A model generated the notes under the pieces. It was not told the DNA's origin and did no database searches. It saw nothing but the letters and a program-made list of their open reading frames with translations. Shown piece after piece: positions 7,330 through 15,748 of a stretch of DNA of 64,000 nucleotides. The stretch is from positions 45,718 through 109,717 of the forward strand of contig JAQWTI010000037.1 in NCBI GenBank assembly GCA_029242745.1. Direction: 5' to 3'. A program made the position numbers and the translations under genes. Positions within the stretch are counted from its first letter, which is position 1; every line of letters begins with the position of its first letter. Source of the stretch: Acidimicrobiales bacterium (lineage in GTDB: Bacteria > Actinomycetota > Acidimicrobiia > Acidimicrobiales > MedAcidi-G1).

Positions 7330-8700
7330 ATGCATGAGTACGACACTGAAAATCAGGCCCTCGTCCGATCAGTAGTTGATTACGCCTTGGCACGCTTGGT
7401 CGAAGAACCGCCTCTCCGACCCGTTAAAACCGCCCATGAGTTGCAAGCACTAGTCGGCAAAACCATTACGGCCGAGGGACTGGGTGGCAACGAGGCGTTA
7501 TCCCGCTATGCCGAACATCTCGCTCCTAGCACCATCGCTGCCGACAACCCTCGCTACCTGGCCTTTGTTGCCGGTGCACCGACCCCTGCCGCAACCGCCT
7601 TCGACTTCGCTGTGACCTCATCGGCGGTCGCTGGATCAAGTTGGCTAGACGGTGCTGGTCTGGTCCACGCCGAGAACGAGGCGCTCCGGTGGATTGCCGA
7701 CCTGGCAGGACTTCCCAAAGCCGCTGGCGGTTGTTTCGTCACTGGTGGAACTATGGGGAATCTGTCTGCACTCGTCACAGCCCGTGATGCAGCGAACCGA
7801 GGCCGCGTCAGCGCTGGAACCACCCGTCCGGAACGGTGGGCGGTAGTCGCGTCAGCCAGTTCACATGCGTCAATCGGCTCTGCTGCCCGTGTTATGGATA
7901 TAGATGTCATTGTCGCCGACCTAGACGAGGAACTACGCCTGACCGGAGATTCAGTGGCCGCAGCGATAAGAAATCGGCCTGATCACACTGAGATCTTCGC
8001 CGTGGTAGCTACCGCCGGCACCACAAACGTGGGTGTAGTTGATGCGCTCGATTCGATAGCTCAAGTGTGTGATATTCATGGAATCTGGTTTCACGTTGAC
8101 GGCGCTTACGGTGGCGCAGCACTGGCCGCTCCATCAGTCAAACACCGCTTTAAGGGAATTTCACGCTGTGACTCGCTGATTGTTGACCCCCACAAGTGGT
8201 TGTTTTCACCGTTCGACTGCGCTGCGCTTATCTATCGTGACCCAACGCCAGCCCGCCTTGCGCATACACAGCATGCTGGCTACCTCGATCCACTAATCGA
8301 TGAGACCGTGTTCAACCCCAGCGACCATGCTCACGTACTAACCCGCCGGGCCCGCGGCTTGCCCTTCTGGTTTTCGCTAGCCGTCTACGGCACCAATGCC
8401 TACCGGGATGCCATCGAACAGACCCTTACCGTGGCTCGGGCCACTCGAGATCTAGTCCTACGCTCCGCTCATCTCGAGCTAGTAATCGAGCCAGAACTAT
8501 CAGTCGTAGCGTTCCGTCGCCAAGGCTGGGACGCTCAGGACTATCAGGCGTGGTGTGACCAGTTGCTTACCGCAGGGATGGCGCTGCTCACCCCCACCAC
8601 GTTTGACGGTCAGCCAGCCATGCGGGTATGCATCATCAACCCGAGAACAACAGTGGATGACCTTGCTGAGATCCTCGCAACTCTCAACCCTGTTGCCTAG
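7330..8700 (+). CDS. PLP-dependent group II amino acid decarboxylase
   Basis: 456-aa pyridoxal-phosphate enzyme of the aromatic-L-amino-acid/glutamate/tyrosine decarboxylase family. Motifs in order are an N-terminal helix-turn segment; GGCFVTGGTMGNLSAL (PLP phosphate contact); SASSHASIGSAARV with the His that stacks on PLP; FHVDGAYGG with the Asp that binds the pyridine nitrogen; and DPHKWLFSPFDC with the Schiff-base Lys. Fourth gene of the operon, starting 57 bases after the LDI-like stop. An upstream ATG at 7302 is closed by TAA within six codons. The substrate is unknown. Context suggests an amino acid or aminated intermediate made or consumed by the DDAH and LDI-like steps. Confidence 0.9.
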   Translation: MHEYDTENQALVRSVVDYALARLVEEPPLRPVKTAHELQALVGKTITAEGLGGNEALSRYAEHLAPSTIAADNPRYLAFVAGAPTPAATAFDFAVTSSAVAGSSWLDGAGLVHAENEALRWIADLAGLPKAAGGCFVTGGTMGNLSALVTARDAANRGRVSAGTTRPERWAVVASASSHASIGSAARVMDIDVIVADLDEELRLTGDSVAAAIRNRPDHTEIFAVVATAGTTNVGVVDALDSIAQVCDIHGIWFHVDGAYGGAALAAPSVKHRFKGISRCDSLIVDPHKWLFSPFDCAALIYRDPTPARLAHTQHAGYLDPLIDETVFNPSDHAHVLTRRARGLPFWFSLAVYGTNAYRDAIEQTLTVARATRDLVLRSAHLELVIEPELSVVAFRRQGWDAQDYQAWCDQLLTAGMALLTPTTFDGQPAMRVCIINPRTTVDDLAEILATLNPVA

Positions 8701-8741
8701 CTCAGCTTCTGATAACCACAGACCTCAGATACGTTCGTGCC

Positions 8742-9554
8742 ATGGGTCGTATATCTAGAACTATTGGATTAGCCAAAGCGTCATGGCAGGTGCTCCGCCG
8801 AGACCGCGAACTTCTGGCATTGCCGGTGCTCTCATTCCTCGTATCCGTCGTGGCACTCGTTGCGCTCTGGGTACCAATCGCGGCGGTGAGCGGTCTATCA
8901 GGCCTCTCGTCCGAAGACGGCCAAATTGATCCAGTGTTCGCACTCGCTGGAATCGCCAGCGCGCTAATACTCAGCATTGTTGGGGTGTTTTTCAAAGCAG
9001 CACTCGTGGCCGGAGCATACGAACGACTCTCCGGCGGTGATCCAACAATACGGTCCGCCCTAAACCGTGCTGTGGGTCGTCTGAGTGGCCTCCTGCCGTG
9101 GGCTCTCCTCAGTGCCACAGTTGGACTCATCCTCTCTGTGTTAAAGGAACGAGCTGGGCGTCTCGGCAGGTTTGCCGTAGATCTGATCGGCATGGCCTGG
9201 GAGGCCGCTTCATTTCTCGTTATCCCAGCAATCGTGGTCGACAACCACCGGGCAGTTAGCGGCCTCAAAGCCTCAGCATCACTACTTAAGAAAACTTGGG
9301 GCGAGAACCTTGCCTCTCAAATAGGATTCGGCCTCCTTGGCCTAGTGTCCACAATCCCGGCAATCCTCCTTGTGATGGTGGCCGGGCCGATCGGTCTAGT
9401 GATTGCCGTCCCATGGGTAGCACTGGTTGTGGTCGTCCTTACCGCCCTCGGCGCCATCTTCCAAACCGCCCTCTACCTCTACGCCACAACCGGTTCCATG
9501 CCGGAAGGCTTTGAGAACTCCAATCTTCAGGAGGCCTTCGCAGCGCGTCCGTGA
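8742..9554 (+). CDS. DUF6159-type integral membrane protein
   Basis: 270-aa polytopic protein with about six hydrophobic segments. They include residues 28-55, 66-90, 118-140, 150-165 and two strongly hydrophobic stretches near 190-245. The start reads MGRISRTIGLAKASWQVLR, a form typical of DUF6159 proteins (amphipathic helix, then membrane). The middle contains IPAIVVDNHRAVSGLKASA, also characteristic. Function is unknown. It is followed by a strong GC-rich hairpin that should end transcription, and is preceded by 41 bases after the decarboxylase stop, so it may be the last gene of that transcript or independent. Confidence 0.75.
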   Translation: MGRISRTIGLAKASWQVLRRDRELLALPVLSFLVSVVALVALWVPIAAVSGLSGLSSEDGQIDPVFALAGIASALILSIVGVFFKAALVAGAYERLSGGDPTIRSALNRAVGRLSGLLPWALLSATVGLILSVLKERAGRLGRFAVDLIGMAWEAASFLVIPAIVVDNHRAVSGLKASASLLKKTWGENLASQIGFGLLGLVSTIPAILLVMVAGPIGLVIAVPWVALVVVVLTALGAIFQTALYLYATTGSMPEGFENSNLQEAFAARP

Positions 9555-9567
9555 TTCAGTAAGCGAA

Positions 9568-9593
9568 ACAGCCCCCACCGAAGCGGGGGCTGT
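9568..9593. terminator. hairpin terminator-like structure
   Basis: ACAGCCCCC (9568-9576) and GGGGGCTGT (9585-9593) form a perfect nine-pair stem with an eight-base loop, 14 bases after the DUF6159 gene stop. There is no U-run, as is common in high-GC Actinobacteria. The segment 9594-9820 beyond it shows no convincing gene. Confidence 0.7.
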
Positions 9594-9820
9594 CCGCACG
9601 GTGGGAAAACCGTGTCCGATAGCGGCTCCTCAGCCATCTACCAGTACCGCCAGCCTAGGAACCTTCAGCCCAAGTCGGCACTGTCTCCAACCTTGGCCCG
9701 CCCCAACGACGTCGATCGCGACAACCACCAACCTGTGGACTCTCCGTGTGGCATCATCTGCCTGTCGGCTTTGACTTTGTTCACGACACCCAGCCTCCCA
9801 CTGGCCAACTATTCTCAGGC

Positions 9821-10642
9821 TTAGCCAGCCACAACGCCAGCGATGCCAACCAGCACCAAACTGAGCCCAGCGAACTGCCACCCCCGTACCTCGTCATTAA
9901 ACGCAAGTCGACCGACAGCCACAGTGACCGCCGGAAACATCGCCCCCCCTACTGCAGCGGGCAGCGGATCAGCCTGTACGCCAAGAATGTAGAGAAATGT
10001 GGCCCCGGCAGCCGATACGCCCATAAGCGTCCCCAATAATCGGGAACCAGTTGTCGGCTTAATCGAGACCCGACCGCCAAGGGCCAGAGCAACCGAAACC
10101 AAGCAAGCTGTCCCCCGTTGCATCAGACTAGGCCAGGCGCCGCTGGCCGCAGAGGTCTCCACAAGGACGGTCATTCCGATACCGAAAGCCAAGCCGGAAA
10201 CTGTTCCCCAAAATAACCCCTTCCAAAGCCCCACAACCCTTACACCAGAAGCAACGAGGCCCAGCCCCAGAGTGGACAGCACCACCCCAGCAAACACGAA
10301 GATTGATGGCCGATCACCGGCAATGATCACGTAACCGGCAGGTAACACAGCGACCAAAACAGCCACTACCGGCGCCACTACAGTCGACGAACTCCGCCTC
10401 AATCCAATGAGGTAGGCAACCATCCCAACCCCGACGCCAACGCCCGATAACGCACCTATTAACACGTCGTGAAGGTTGAAAGTGCCAGGCACCACCAGAA
10501 CGAGCACGATGGACACCACCGCTGCGGTTCCCTGGCCCAAGATGGCCAAGGTCAGAACCCCAGAAAAACCCATAGCCCGGCGACCGAAGTATTCAGATGC
10601 GCCAACAGATAGTGAACTCAACATTCCAAGGAGGACACCCAT
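9821..10642 (-). CDS. EamA/DMT-superfamily transporter
   Basis: Drug/metabolite transporter-type permease with about ten hydrophobic helices arranged as two EamA halves. First half: MGVLLGMLSSLSVGASEYFG through GYVIIAGDRP. Second half: GLWKGLFWGTVSGLAFG through the C-terminal GWQFAGLSLVLVGIAGVV. The typical EamA signatures are the helix ending in LRRSSSTVVAPV and the final AFNDEVRGWQ. ATG at 10642 is chosen because the 15 residues upstream of it (to 10687) are basic and precede the normal family start. Likely an exporter of amino acids or other small metabolites; the substrate cannot be told. Confidence 0.8.
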   Translation of the reverse strand: MGVLLGMLSSLSVGASEYFGRRAMGFSGVLTLAILGQGTAAVVSIVLVLVVPGTFNLHDVLIGALSGVGVGVGMVAYLIGLRRSSSTVVAPVVAVLVAVLPAGYVIIAGDRPSIFVFAGVVLSTLGLGLVASGVRVVGLWKGLFWGTVSGLAFGIGMTVLVETSAASGAWPSLMQRGTACLVSVALALGGRVSIKPTTGSRLLGTLMGVSAAGATFLYILGVQADPLPAAVGGAMFPAVTVAVGRLAFNDEVRGWQFAGLSLVLVGIAGVVAG

Positions 10643-11015
10643 CCGGCGGCATGCTATGTGTAGAGGTAGTCGTCTCCCAGCATCCACCGGCTGCTGCGTT
10701 CAGACTTAAGGGAATGTAAATAACGGCGCCAACAGGCGGGGACCGTCAGGTTTACCTTCTGCCTAGCCATCCTCAGCGATTATTGACGCCATCACCTTGC
10801 ACAGAGTCGTCCATGCCGACTGCGCAGACCCCGGATGTGAGAGGTGCCGACAACCAACAGTTGCTGCACCTGAACCGGCCGGCGTCACCCCTGTACCTCA
10901 ACTGAGCGAACTGGCGAAATATGTGCAGCCGTTGGTGACCTATTCAGAAAAAGTGGCGCTTCTAAGACGTGGGTGCACTTCCATACGCATTCTCACTGAT
11001 CTATACCCGCTCGCC
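10643..11015. other. intergenic region, no supported gene
   Basis: About 370 bases between two minus-strand genes. A 77-codon open frame exists on the + strand (10797-11030) but it has no ribosome-binding site, no recognisable domain and overlaps the next gene's 3' end. I see no RNA gene or repeat. The promoter of the DMT transporter must lie here. Confidence 0.5.
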
Positions 11016-11711
11016 TCAAAGAGGCCTTAACTTCACACGAACCCCGCCAATATTCAAATTGGCTGACCTGTCAGACCTCAACTCCAGCCCGGAAACGCCC
11101 TCACCTCGATCATCTTCAGGCACAACGAAACGTATCTCCCCCTCGTCCAACGGCACCACCGTGCCCGAGGGACGCACTCCGAGAACATTTGCCCAGCGCC
11201 TAGCCATGCTGTCTGGATCGTCCGCCTGCACCTCGACTGCAACGAGATCAGTTGCAACATCAGTTCGCACAGACTCTCGCCAGGCCGAACCAGCCCATGG
11301 CCAGTCACTCCAGTCGTCGGTCTCATCAACTGACAAGATTGCGCCTCCGATGTCCTTTGGGTGCAGATGGACACCATCGACTCCCGCCATAGACGCCTCC
11401 AACACAATCCGCACATCCAAGTCCCGTAGTCGCCGGCGGAAGCCAGCCAAGTCGTCAGTCTGCACCAGCACCATGTAGCCGCCATCTCCACCTCGCCGGT
11501 CCAATTGACGCCCCGCTGCAGTCCCGCCCACCGTTGGAGAGACAATCTCCAGCAGTCGCTCTCCCACCGGAAACAAAACATTGCGGAGGCCAAATGCGGC
11601 GACCCCCAAGTCATGCACGCAGGCCTGTAAGCCCAATTGACCAACAACGTCGCTCTCCACCGCAAGGAGATCTCTCGCCACTAGGGCTACTTGCCGCAGT
11701 CGAATTGCCAT
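11016..11711 (-). CDS. glyoxalase-like (VOC superfamily) protein
   Basis: Two-repeat vicinal-oxygen-chelate fold of about 231 aa. The first module runs from MAIRLRQVALVARDL to the GERLLEIVSP strand and the second from ATDLVAVEVQADDPDS to the RFVVPEDDRG strand. GGYMVLVQTDD and VHLHPKDIGGAIL link them. It resembles the glyoxalase-like domain family (PF13468 type), whose members are mostly uncharacterised and may bind a metal. The start at 11711 is preferred. A longer frame to 11789 adds a segment without family similarity. It is transcribed away from cspA. Confidence 0.7.
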   Translation of the reverse strand: MAIRLRQVALVARDLLAVESDVVGQLGLQACVHDLGVAAFGLRNVLFPVGERLLEIVSPTVGGTAAGRQLDRRGGDGGYMVLVQTDDLAGFRRRLRDLDVRIVLEASMAGVDGVHLHPKDIGGAILSVDETDDWSDWPWAGSAWRESVRTDVATDLVAVEVQADDPDSMARRWANVLGVRPSGTVVPLDEGEIRFVVPEDDRGEGVSGLELRSDRSANLNIGGVRVKLRPL

Positions 11712-12021
11712 TTGAGAAACCGTACTTGGCTTGACAAAGCTCAACACGTCGAAACTGTCAGCACGCACTGAGCAACACAAATTCGCCAACTTGCCTCTTT
11801 ATTATTTTCAGCGTGAAATACAGACAAAATTCTTCATCCGAGTCCAATAAAGCCAGTATCCATATACAAAATTCCGTATTGAGACGAGAGTTGTCTTGAG
11901 GCAAATTAAGTCAACTGTGTCCCCGAGCGACGGGTCCGGTCCAGATATGCGTAGGATTGCTATACCGGGCCGATCAGGTTCTGGTTTTTTCAAAAGTTTC
12001 AAAAGAAAGCGATACCGAATA
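11712..12021 (+). promoter_or_regulatory. long AT-rich leader/intergenic region before the cold-shock gene
   Basis: About 310 bases between the VOC gene and cspA. It is AT-richer than its surroundings and runs into a purine-rich stretch (TTTCAAAAGTTTCAAAAGAA, 11992-12011) just before the start codon. Cold-shock mRNAs usually have long structured leaders, so a temperature-sensitive 5' UTR is plausible but not shown by the sequence. Confidence 0.35.
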
Positions 12022-12222
12022 ATGCCGAATGGCACCGTAAAATTCTTTAATGCCGAAAAGGGCTATGGATTCCTCTCCGTCACTGACGGAGAAGACGTCT
12101 TCGTCCACTACTCCAACATTGAGGGCGAGGGTTACCGCAGCCTTGACGAAGGTCAGGCCGTCGAATTTGAGGTCGGCCCCGGCCGTAAGGGTCCCGAGGC
12201 TCTTAGCGTCCGCAAGGTCTAA
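12022..12222 (+). CDS. cspA: cold-shock protein, CspA family
   Basis: 66-residue single CSD protein that binds single-stranded RNA/DNA and acts as an RNA chaperone. The RNP1-like KGYGFLSV and RNP2-like VFVHYSNIE motifs are intact. The protein starts [18 protein letters not shown], the canonical beginning. The ATG at 12022 is chosen over the in-frame ATG at 11896, which would add 42 non-conserved residues. It is followed by a strong terminator, so it is probably monocistronic. Confidence 0.95.
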   Translation: MPNGTVKFFNAEKGYGFLSVTDGEDVFVHYSNIEGEGYRSLDEGQAVEFEVGPGRKGPEALSVRKV

Positions 12223-12309
12223 ATCTGAACTGGTGGGCAAGGACGGGCGTTAGCCCAACACCACAGCCCAACACGCTGCCATCTCATTTCCTTCTAGGAG
12301 AGGTGGCAG

Positions 12310-12335
12310 AGAGCCCGCTCTTTGGAGCGGGCTCT
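12310..12335 (+). terminator. strong intrinsic terminator of cspA
   Basis: AGAGCCCGCTC (12310-12320) pairs perfectly with GAGCGGGCTCT (12325-12335) around a TTTG loop, an 11-pair stem. It also lies just downstream of the minus-strand DMT gene stop (12355), so it may serve both directions. Confidence 0.85.
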
Positions 12336-12354
12336 TTCGCGTATCAACCCTGTA

Positions 12355-13347
12355 TCAATCTTTGACGGTCCCATAACGCCGGTACCCGGGCACAGCACCA
12401 ACATGCAAGCCCCGTACCCGACCAGCGGGATCTGGAAACTCTTCCTCATTCGACCGGGCCGACCGAATTGTTAACCACAAGATCGCCCCTAAGGAAATAG
12501 CCCCACCCAAAAGAGTGCCTCCTGCGGGCTGTTCGCCCATCCAGATCCATACCCAAACCGGGGCTAAAACGATTTCAGAAATCAAAAGCAAACTGATATC
12601 GGCTGGAGGAACGAAACGGTGCGCGTAGTTCCAAATAGGGGCAAACAGGCCGATTAGTAACCCACCAGAGATAAAGGCCATCCATACGTCAAACACAGGC
12701 GCACCAAAACCTTGCCCTCCAACAGCCACCAAAGCAGCCACTACTCCAGCGGCTGCACCACCAATCATTGTCGGTACGGCGGGATCACGGGCCGGGGCGC
12801 TGCGGATCAGCACCGCGTACCCGGCAAGGGCTATGGGGAGGACCGTCGACAAGACAATCCCCAGCGTGTCTCCTGCCCCTACGTTGCCGGCCACCATCAC
12901 GACGACACCAACGCCGGCAGCCGCGATCGCCATCATGGTGTCCCGAGTAACTGGTTCGCGGAGAATTACCCTGCCGAGGATGGCTGCGTAAAGGGGACTT
13001 GTTGACTGCATCAGGAGAACGAAAGCAGCCGACACCCGACTCAATGCCACCACAAAGAGAGTAAACAATACTCCTAGCAACAGGCCTGCCACCACCTGCC
13101 GAGTTCCGGCATCACGAACCGCCCGGACCGGATTACGGCCAGTTGCCAGGATCACCAGAAGAGAAACTAAGGCCACTGAGAAGCTCCGGTGGCTCAAATA
13201 CTGCCATTCGTCGGCCTCACGCAGAGAGCGAAAGGTCAAGGGCCCAAAACTGAATGCCATCCCACACATAAGGACAACCACAGAGGCTTGGAACCTAGAG
13301 AAGGTAGGCAACTTTAGACAACTCCTTGCCGAGTGACCCAGTAACAC
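12355..13347 (-). CDS. EamA/DMT-superfamily transporter
   Basis: 330-aa permease with about ten hydrophobic helices in two EamA repeats. The first contains SRVSAAFVLLMQSTSPLYAA followed by LREPVTRDT. The second contains ADISLLLISEIVLAPVWVW followed by MGEQPAGGTLLGG, both hallmark positions. The C-terminus is a charged cytoplasmic tail of about 40 residues. GTG start at 13347. This is the second DMT transporter in 3.5 kb; the two are not close paralogues by eye. Substrate unknown. Confidence 0.85.
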   Translation of the reverse strand: MLLGHSARSCLKLPTFSRFQASVVVLMCGMAFSFGPLTFRSLREADEWQYLSHRSFSVALVSLLVILATGRNPVRAVRDAGTRQVVAGLLLGVLFTLFVVALSRVSAAFVLLMQSTSPLYAAILGRVILREPVTRDTMMAIAAAGVGVVVMVAGNVGAGDTLGIVLSTVLPIALAGYAVLIRSAPARDPAVPTMIGGAAAGVVAALVAVGGQGFGAPVFDVWMAFISGGLLIGLFAPIWNYAHRFVPPADISLLLISEIVLAPVWVWIWMGEQPAGGTLLGGAISLGAILWLTIRSARSNEEEFPDPAGRVRGLHVGAVPGYRRYGTVKD

Positions 13348-13585
13348 CGCCTATCGCCGACGAACGATAGGCCCGAAACTCTGCTTCCAGTCGGATATCT
13401 CAATACGAGGCTAGACAGTGCCTCCGGTCACGTATCCCGGTTCCCAACTGTTGGTGCGCTACCATGTAACGACGCCGTCTGTTAATAGTCGGTGGGTTCG
13501 CTAACGGGAATTGGTTCCCCGGTAGAGGTGAGCCGTCCGCCCCGCCAATCCGTGCCGGGCGATCCCATTAGAAGCCTCTCATAGG

Positions 13586-13609
13586 CAGGCCCGGCGGACC
13601 GCGGGCCTG
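13586..13609 (+). promoter_or_regulatory. hairpin abutting the Shine-Dalgarno of the DEAD-box helicase
   Basis: CAGGCCCG (13586-13593) and CGGGCCTG (13602-13609) form an eight-pair GC stem with an eight-base loop. Its last base is the first G of the GGAG that serves the helicase start at 13618. At low temperature such a stem would limit ribosome access, and a helicase could open its own leader. The structure is seen; the regulatory role is inference. Confidence 0.5.
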
Positions 13610-13617
13610 GAGTTCAC

Positions 13618-15147
13618 ATGTCGTCCCCCACCTTCGCCGATCTCGGCGTGCCGTCAAATATTTACCAGGCGCTTGACGCCCGAGGTATCAGCTCGCCATT
13701 CGCCATCCAAGCTGTCACCATCGCCGATGCCCTGGCCGGCCGCGACGTCTGCGGCCGAGCCCCGACAGGCTCAGGCAAGACCTTGGCATTCGGGATTCCG
13801 CTGGTCGCCTCAGTCGGTCGCGCCGACCCTCGACGTCCACGCGGACTCGTGCTAGCCCCCACCCGAGAACTGGCAGAGCAAATCCGTACTGAGATTCGGT
13901 CTTTTGCCGGAAAAGTTCGTGTCGGTGTTGTCTACGGCGGTGTCGGCTATGGCCCGCAGCTAAAGGCCCTTCGCGACGGTATCGACATCCTTGTTGCCTG
14001 CCCTGGGCGTCTGGAAGATCTCATCGAACAGGGTGCCGTGGACCTTCGAGACGTTGACCGTGTCGTGCTCGATGAGGCCGACCGAATGGCCGACATGGGC
14101 TTTATGCCTGCCGTCCGTCGCCTGCTTGATCAAACGGCCAAGGTCCGTCAGACAGTTTTATTCTCAGCCACACTCGATGGAGACATCGCCAAGTTAACCC
14201 GCGACTACCAGAACGATCCGGTACGCCACGAGGTGGGAGACGAAACGCCCGACATCGCTGCCGCAACTCACTTGTTCTGGAACGTGGGAAAGACTGAACG
14301 AGTTGACTTGGCCGCCAAGGCCGTTGCTGCCGCTTGGCCAGCGATAATCTTCTGTCGGACCCGGCATGGCGCTGACCGCCTAGCCAAACAACTCGAACGG
14401 TCCGACATCAAAGCGGCGGCCATTCACGGAGGCCGAAGCCAGAGTCAACGAACTCGTGCGCTTGCCGACTTCAGCAACAGTCGGGTGCATGCCCTGGTTG
14501 CGACCGACGTGGCAGCGCGCGGCATCCACGTGGATCGGGTGGCAGCGGTGATCCACTTCGATCCACCCGAGGACCACAAGGCCTATGTCCACCGGTCCGG
14601 GCGGACCGCGCGAGCAGGCGAGGGTGGTGTGGTTATATCACTCGTTCAACCGGATCAAAAAAAGGACGTGCGTCGGCTCCAGCGTGATATCGGCCTCGAA
14701 CAACTAGTGACGACCGCTGATCTGGCTCTTGTCTGCAGCCTCACTACAGGCGATAAGACCTTGGCTGCACCTCAAGATCGCCCTCAACGTCGAGAAGGCC
14801 GTAACAACGACCGCTCCGCCGACCATCAGTCTCGCAGGAACCGCTCCCAGGGCAATCGCCACAACTCCCAGAAACGGAGCGAAAACTCTCGCTCCGGAAA
14901 CGGTGCTGGTAACCGGCAGGGCGGTCCCAAGAGGAACGGTAAGCCCAATTCACGTGGTGGTGATTCTGGCGCCAGTTCCTCCAGCCACCCCAAGGGTGGC
15001 AACCAGAAGCACGGCGGACAGAAAACCGGTGGGAAGGGTCAAGGTCAGAAAACCAATGGGCCTCGGTCCAGCGCCCCAAGGCACGGCGCCAAGCCAGGAC
15101 AACGCCGGAACGGTAAGCCCAGCAACACCCGTCGAAACGCCGCCTAA
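13618..15147 (+). CDS. DEAD-box ATP-dependent RNA helicase (RhlE/CsdA-like)
   Basis: 509-aa SF2 RNA helicase that remodels mRNA and ribosomal RNA, often in cold adaptation. The Q motif region FADLGVPSNIYQAL...FAIQ is followed by motif I APTGSGKT, PTREL, VACPGRL, motif II DEAD (in VVLDEADRM), motif III SAT, then helicase-C motifs ALVATDVAARGIHVD and HRSGRTARAG. Residues from about 385 onward are a low-complexity, Asn/Arg/Gly/Lys-rich basic tail of the RNA-binding type. It has a 270-base upstream region with a hairpin at the Shine-Dalgarno, suggesting post-transcriptional control. Confidence 0.95.
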   Translation: MSSPTFADLGVPSNIYQALDARGISSPFAIQAVTIADALAGRDVCGRAPTGSGKTLAFGIPLVASVGRADPRRPRGLVLAPTRELAEQIRTEIRSFAGKVRVGVVYGGVGYGPQLKALRDGIDILVACPGRLEDLIEQGAVDLRDVDRVVLDEADRMADMGFMPAVRRLLDQTAKVRQTVLFSATLDGDIAKLTRDYQNDPVRHEVGDETPDIAAATHLFWNVGKTERVDLAAKAVAAAWPAIIFCRTRHGADRLAKQLERSDIKAAAIHGGRSQSQRTRALADFSNSRVHALVATDVAARGIHVDRVAAVIHFDPPEDHKAYVHRSGRTARAGEGGVVISLVQPDQKKDVRRLQRDIGLEQLVTTADLALVCSLTTGDKTLAAPQDRPQRREGRNNDRSADHQSRRNRSQGNRHNSQKRSENSRSGNGAGNRQGGPKRNGKPNSRGGDSGASSSSHPKGGNQKHGGQKTGGKGQGQKTNGPRSSAPRHGAKPGQRRNGKPSNTRRNAA

Positions 15148-15190
15148 TTCTCGACCGTTACATCAAACGCCTATAGTCGGCTGTCCTTCC

Positions 15191-15730
15191 GTGCATCTGG
15201 CCCTCAACCTTTGCTTAGTCGGATTGATCGCCGGAGCCTGTGGGTCTTTGGATGTCCACCCTGAGACCTCTAAGGAGAAGATTCCTCTTGCTGAGGTGGA
15301 GCCAGATCGCCGTGAAGCGATGCAATCATCTCAGGAACGCTTCAATGCCTGCATAGATCGGGCTGGCTATGAGTTTCGTGGCTTTGCCGGAGGCGAAGGC
15401 GATGCAATCGTCATTGAGGACTCTCGGTACCAAGCCGCTCTGCAGCGTTGCGCCAATGAGTCGGGGGTTGCTTTGCTCCGCGCAGGGTTCGCCGAGTCTC
15501 GTTCCAGTCGAACGACTGATCAGATCCTCGCTGAGAACAACGCAATCTTGAAAGTAGTTGAGTGTTTGCGGGCCAAAGGAAAGGACCTCATCGATCCTGT
15601 TCAGGACGAGGTCGGTGGCCTTAATCTTCGATCTGCTCTCCAGTCTGCTGCGGTCGATCCGCGCGACAGCCAAGAAGCCCGGGAGTGTCTTAGTGAAGTG
15701 GGTCTACGTCGCCCACCGATAGGCAACTGA
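15191..15730 (+). CDS. predicted lipoprotein, unknown function
   Basis: 179 aa. The N-terminus has a hydrophobic signal ending in the lipobox LIAGAC, so it should be a membrane-anchored secreted protein. The mature part is charged and has four further Cys (in FNACIDRAG, LQRCANESG, VECLRAKG, ARECLSEVG) at regular spacing, suggesting two disulfides. GTG start at 15191; the frame upstream lies inside the helicase gene and is not conserved-looking. No known domain recognised. Confidence 0.65.
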   Translation: MHLALNLCLVGLIAGACGSLDVHPETSKEKIPLAEVEPDRREAMQSSQERFNACIDRAGYEFRGFAGGEGDAIVIEDSRYQAALQRCANESGVALLRAGFAESRSSRTTDQILAENNAILKVVECLRAKGKDLIDPVQDEVGGLNLRSALQSAAVDPRDSQEARECLSEVGLRRPPIGN

Positions 15731-15748
15731 TTCCACACCTACGAGGGA

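Noticed and set aside
10797..11030. 77-codon plus-strand frame between the DMT and VOC genes
   Set aside because: No ribosome-binding site, no recognisable features, and it overlaps the end of the VOC gene.
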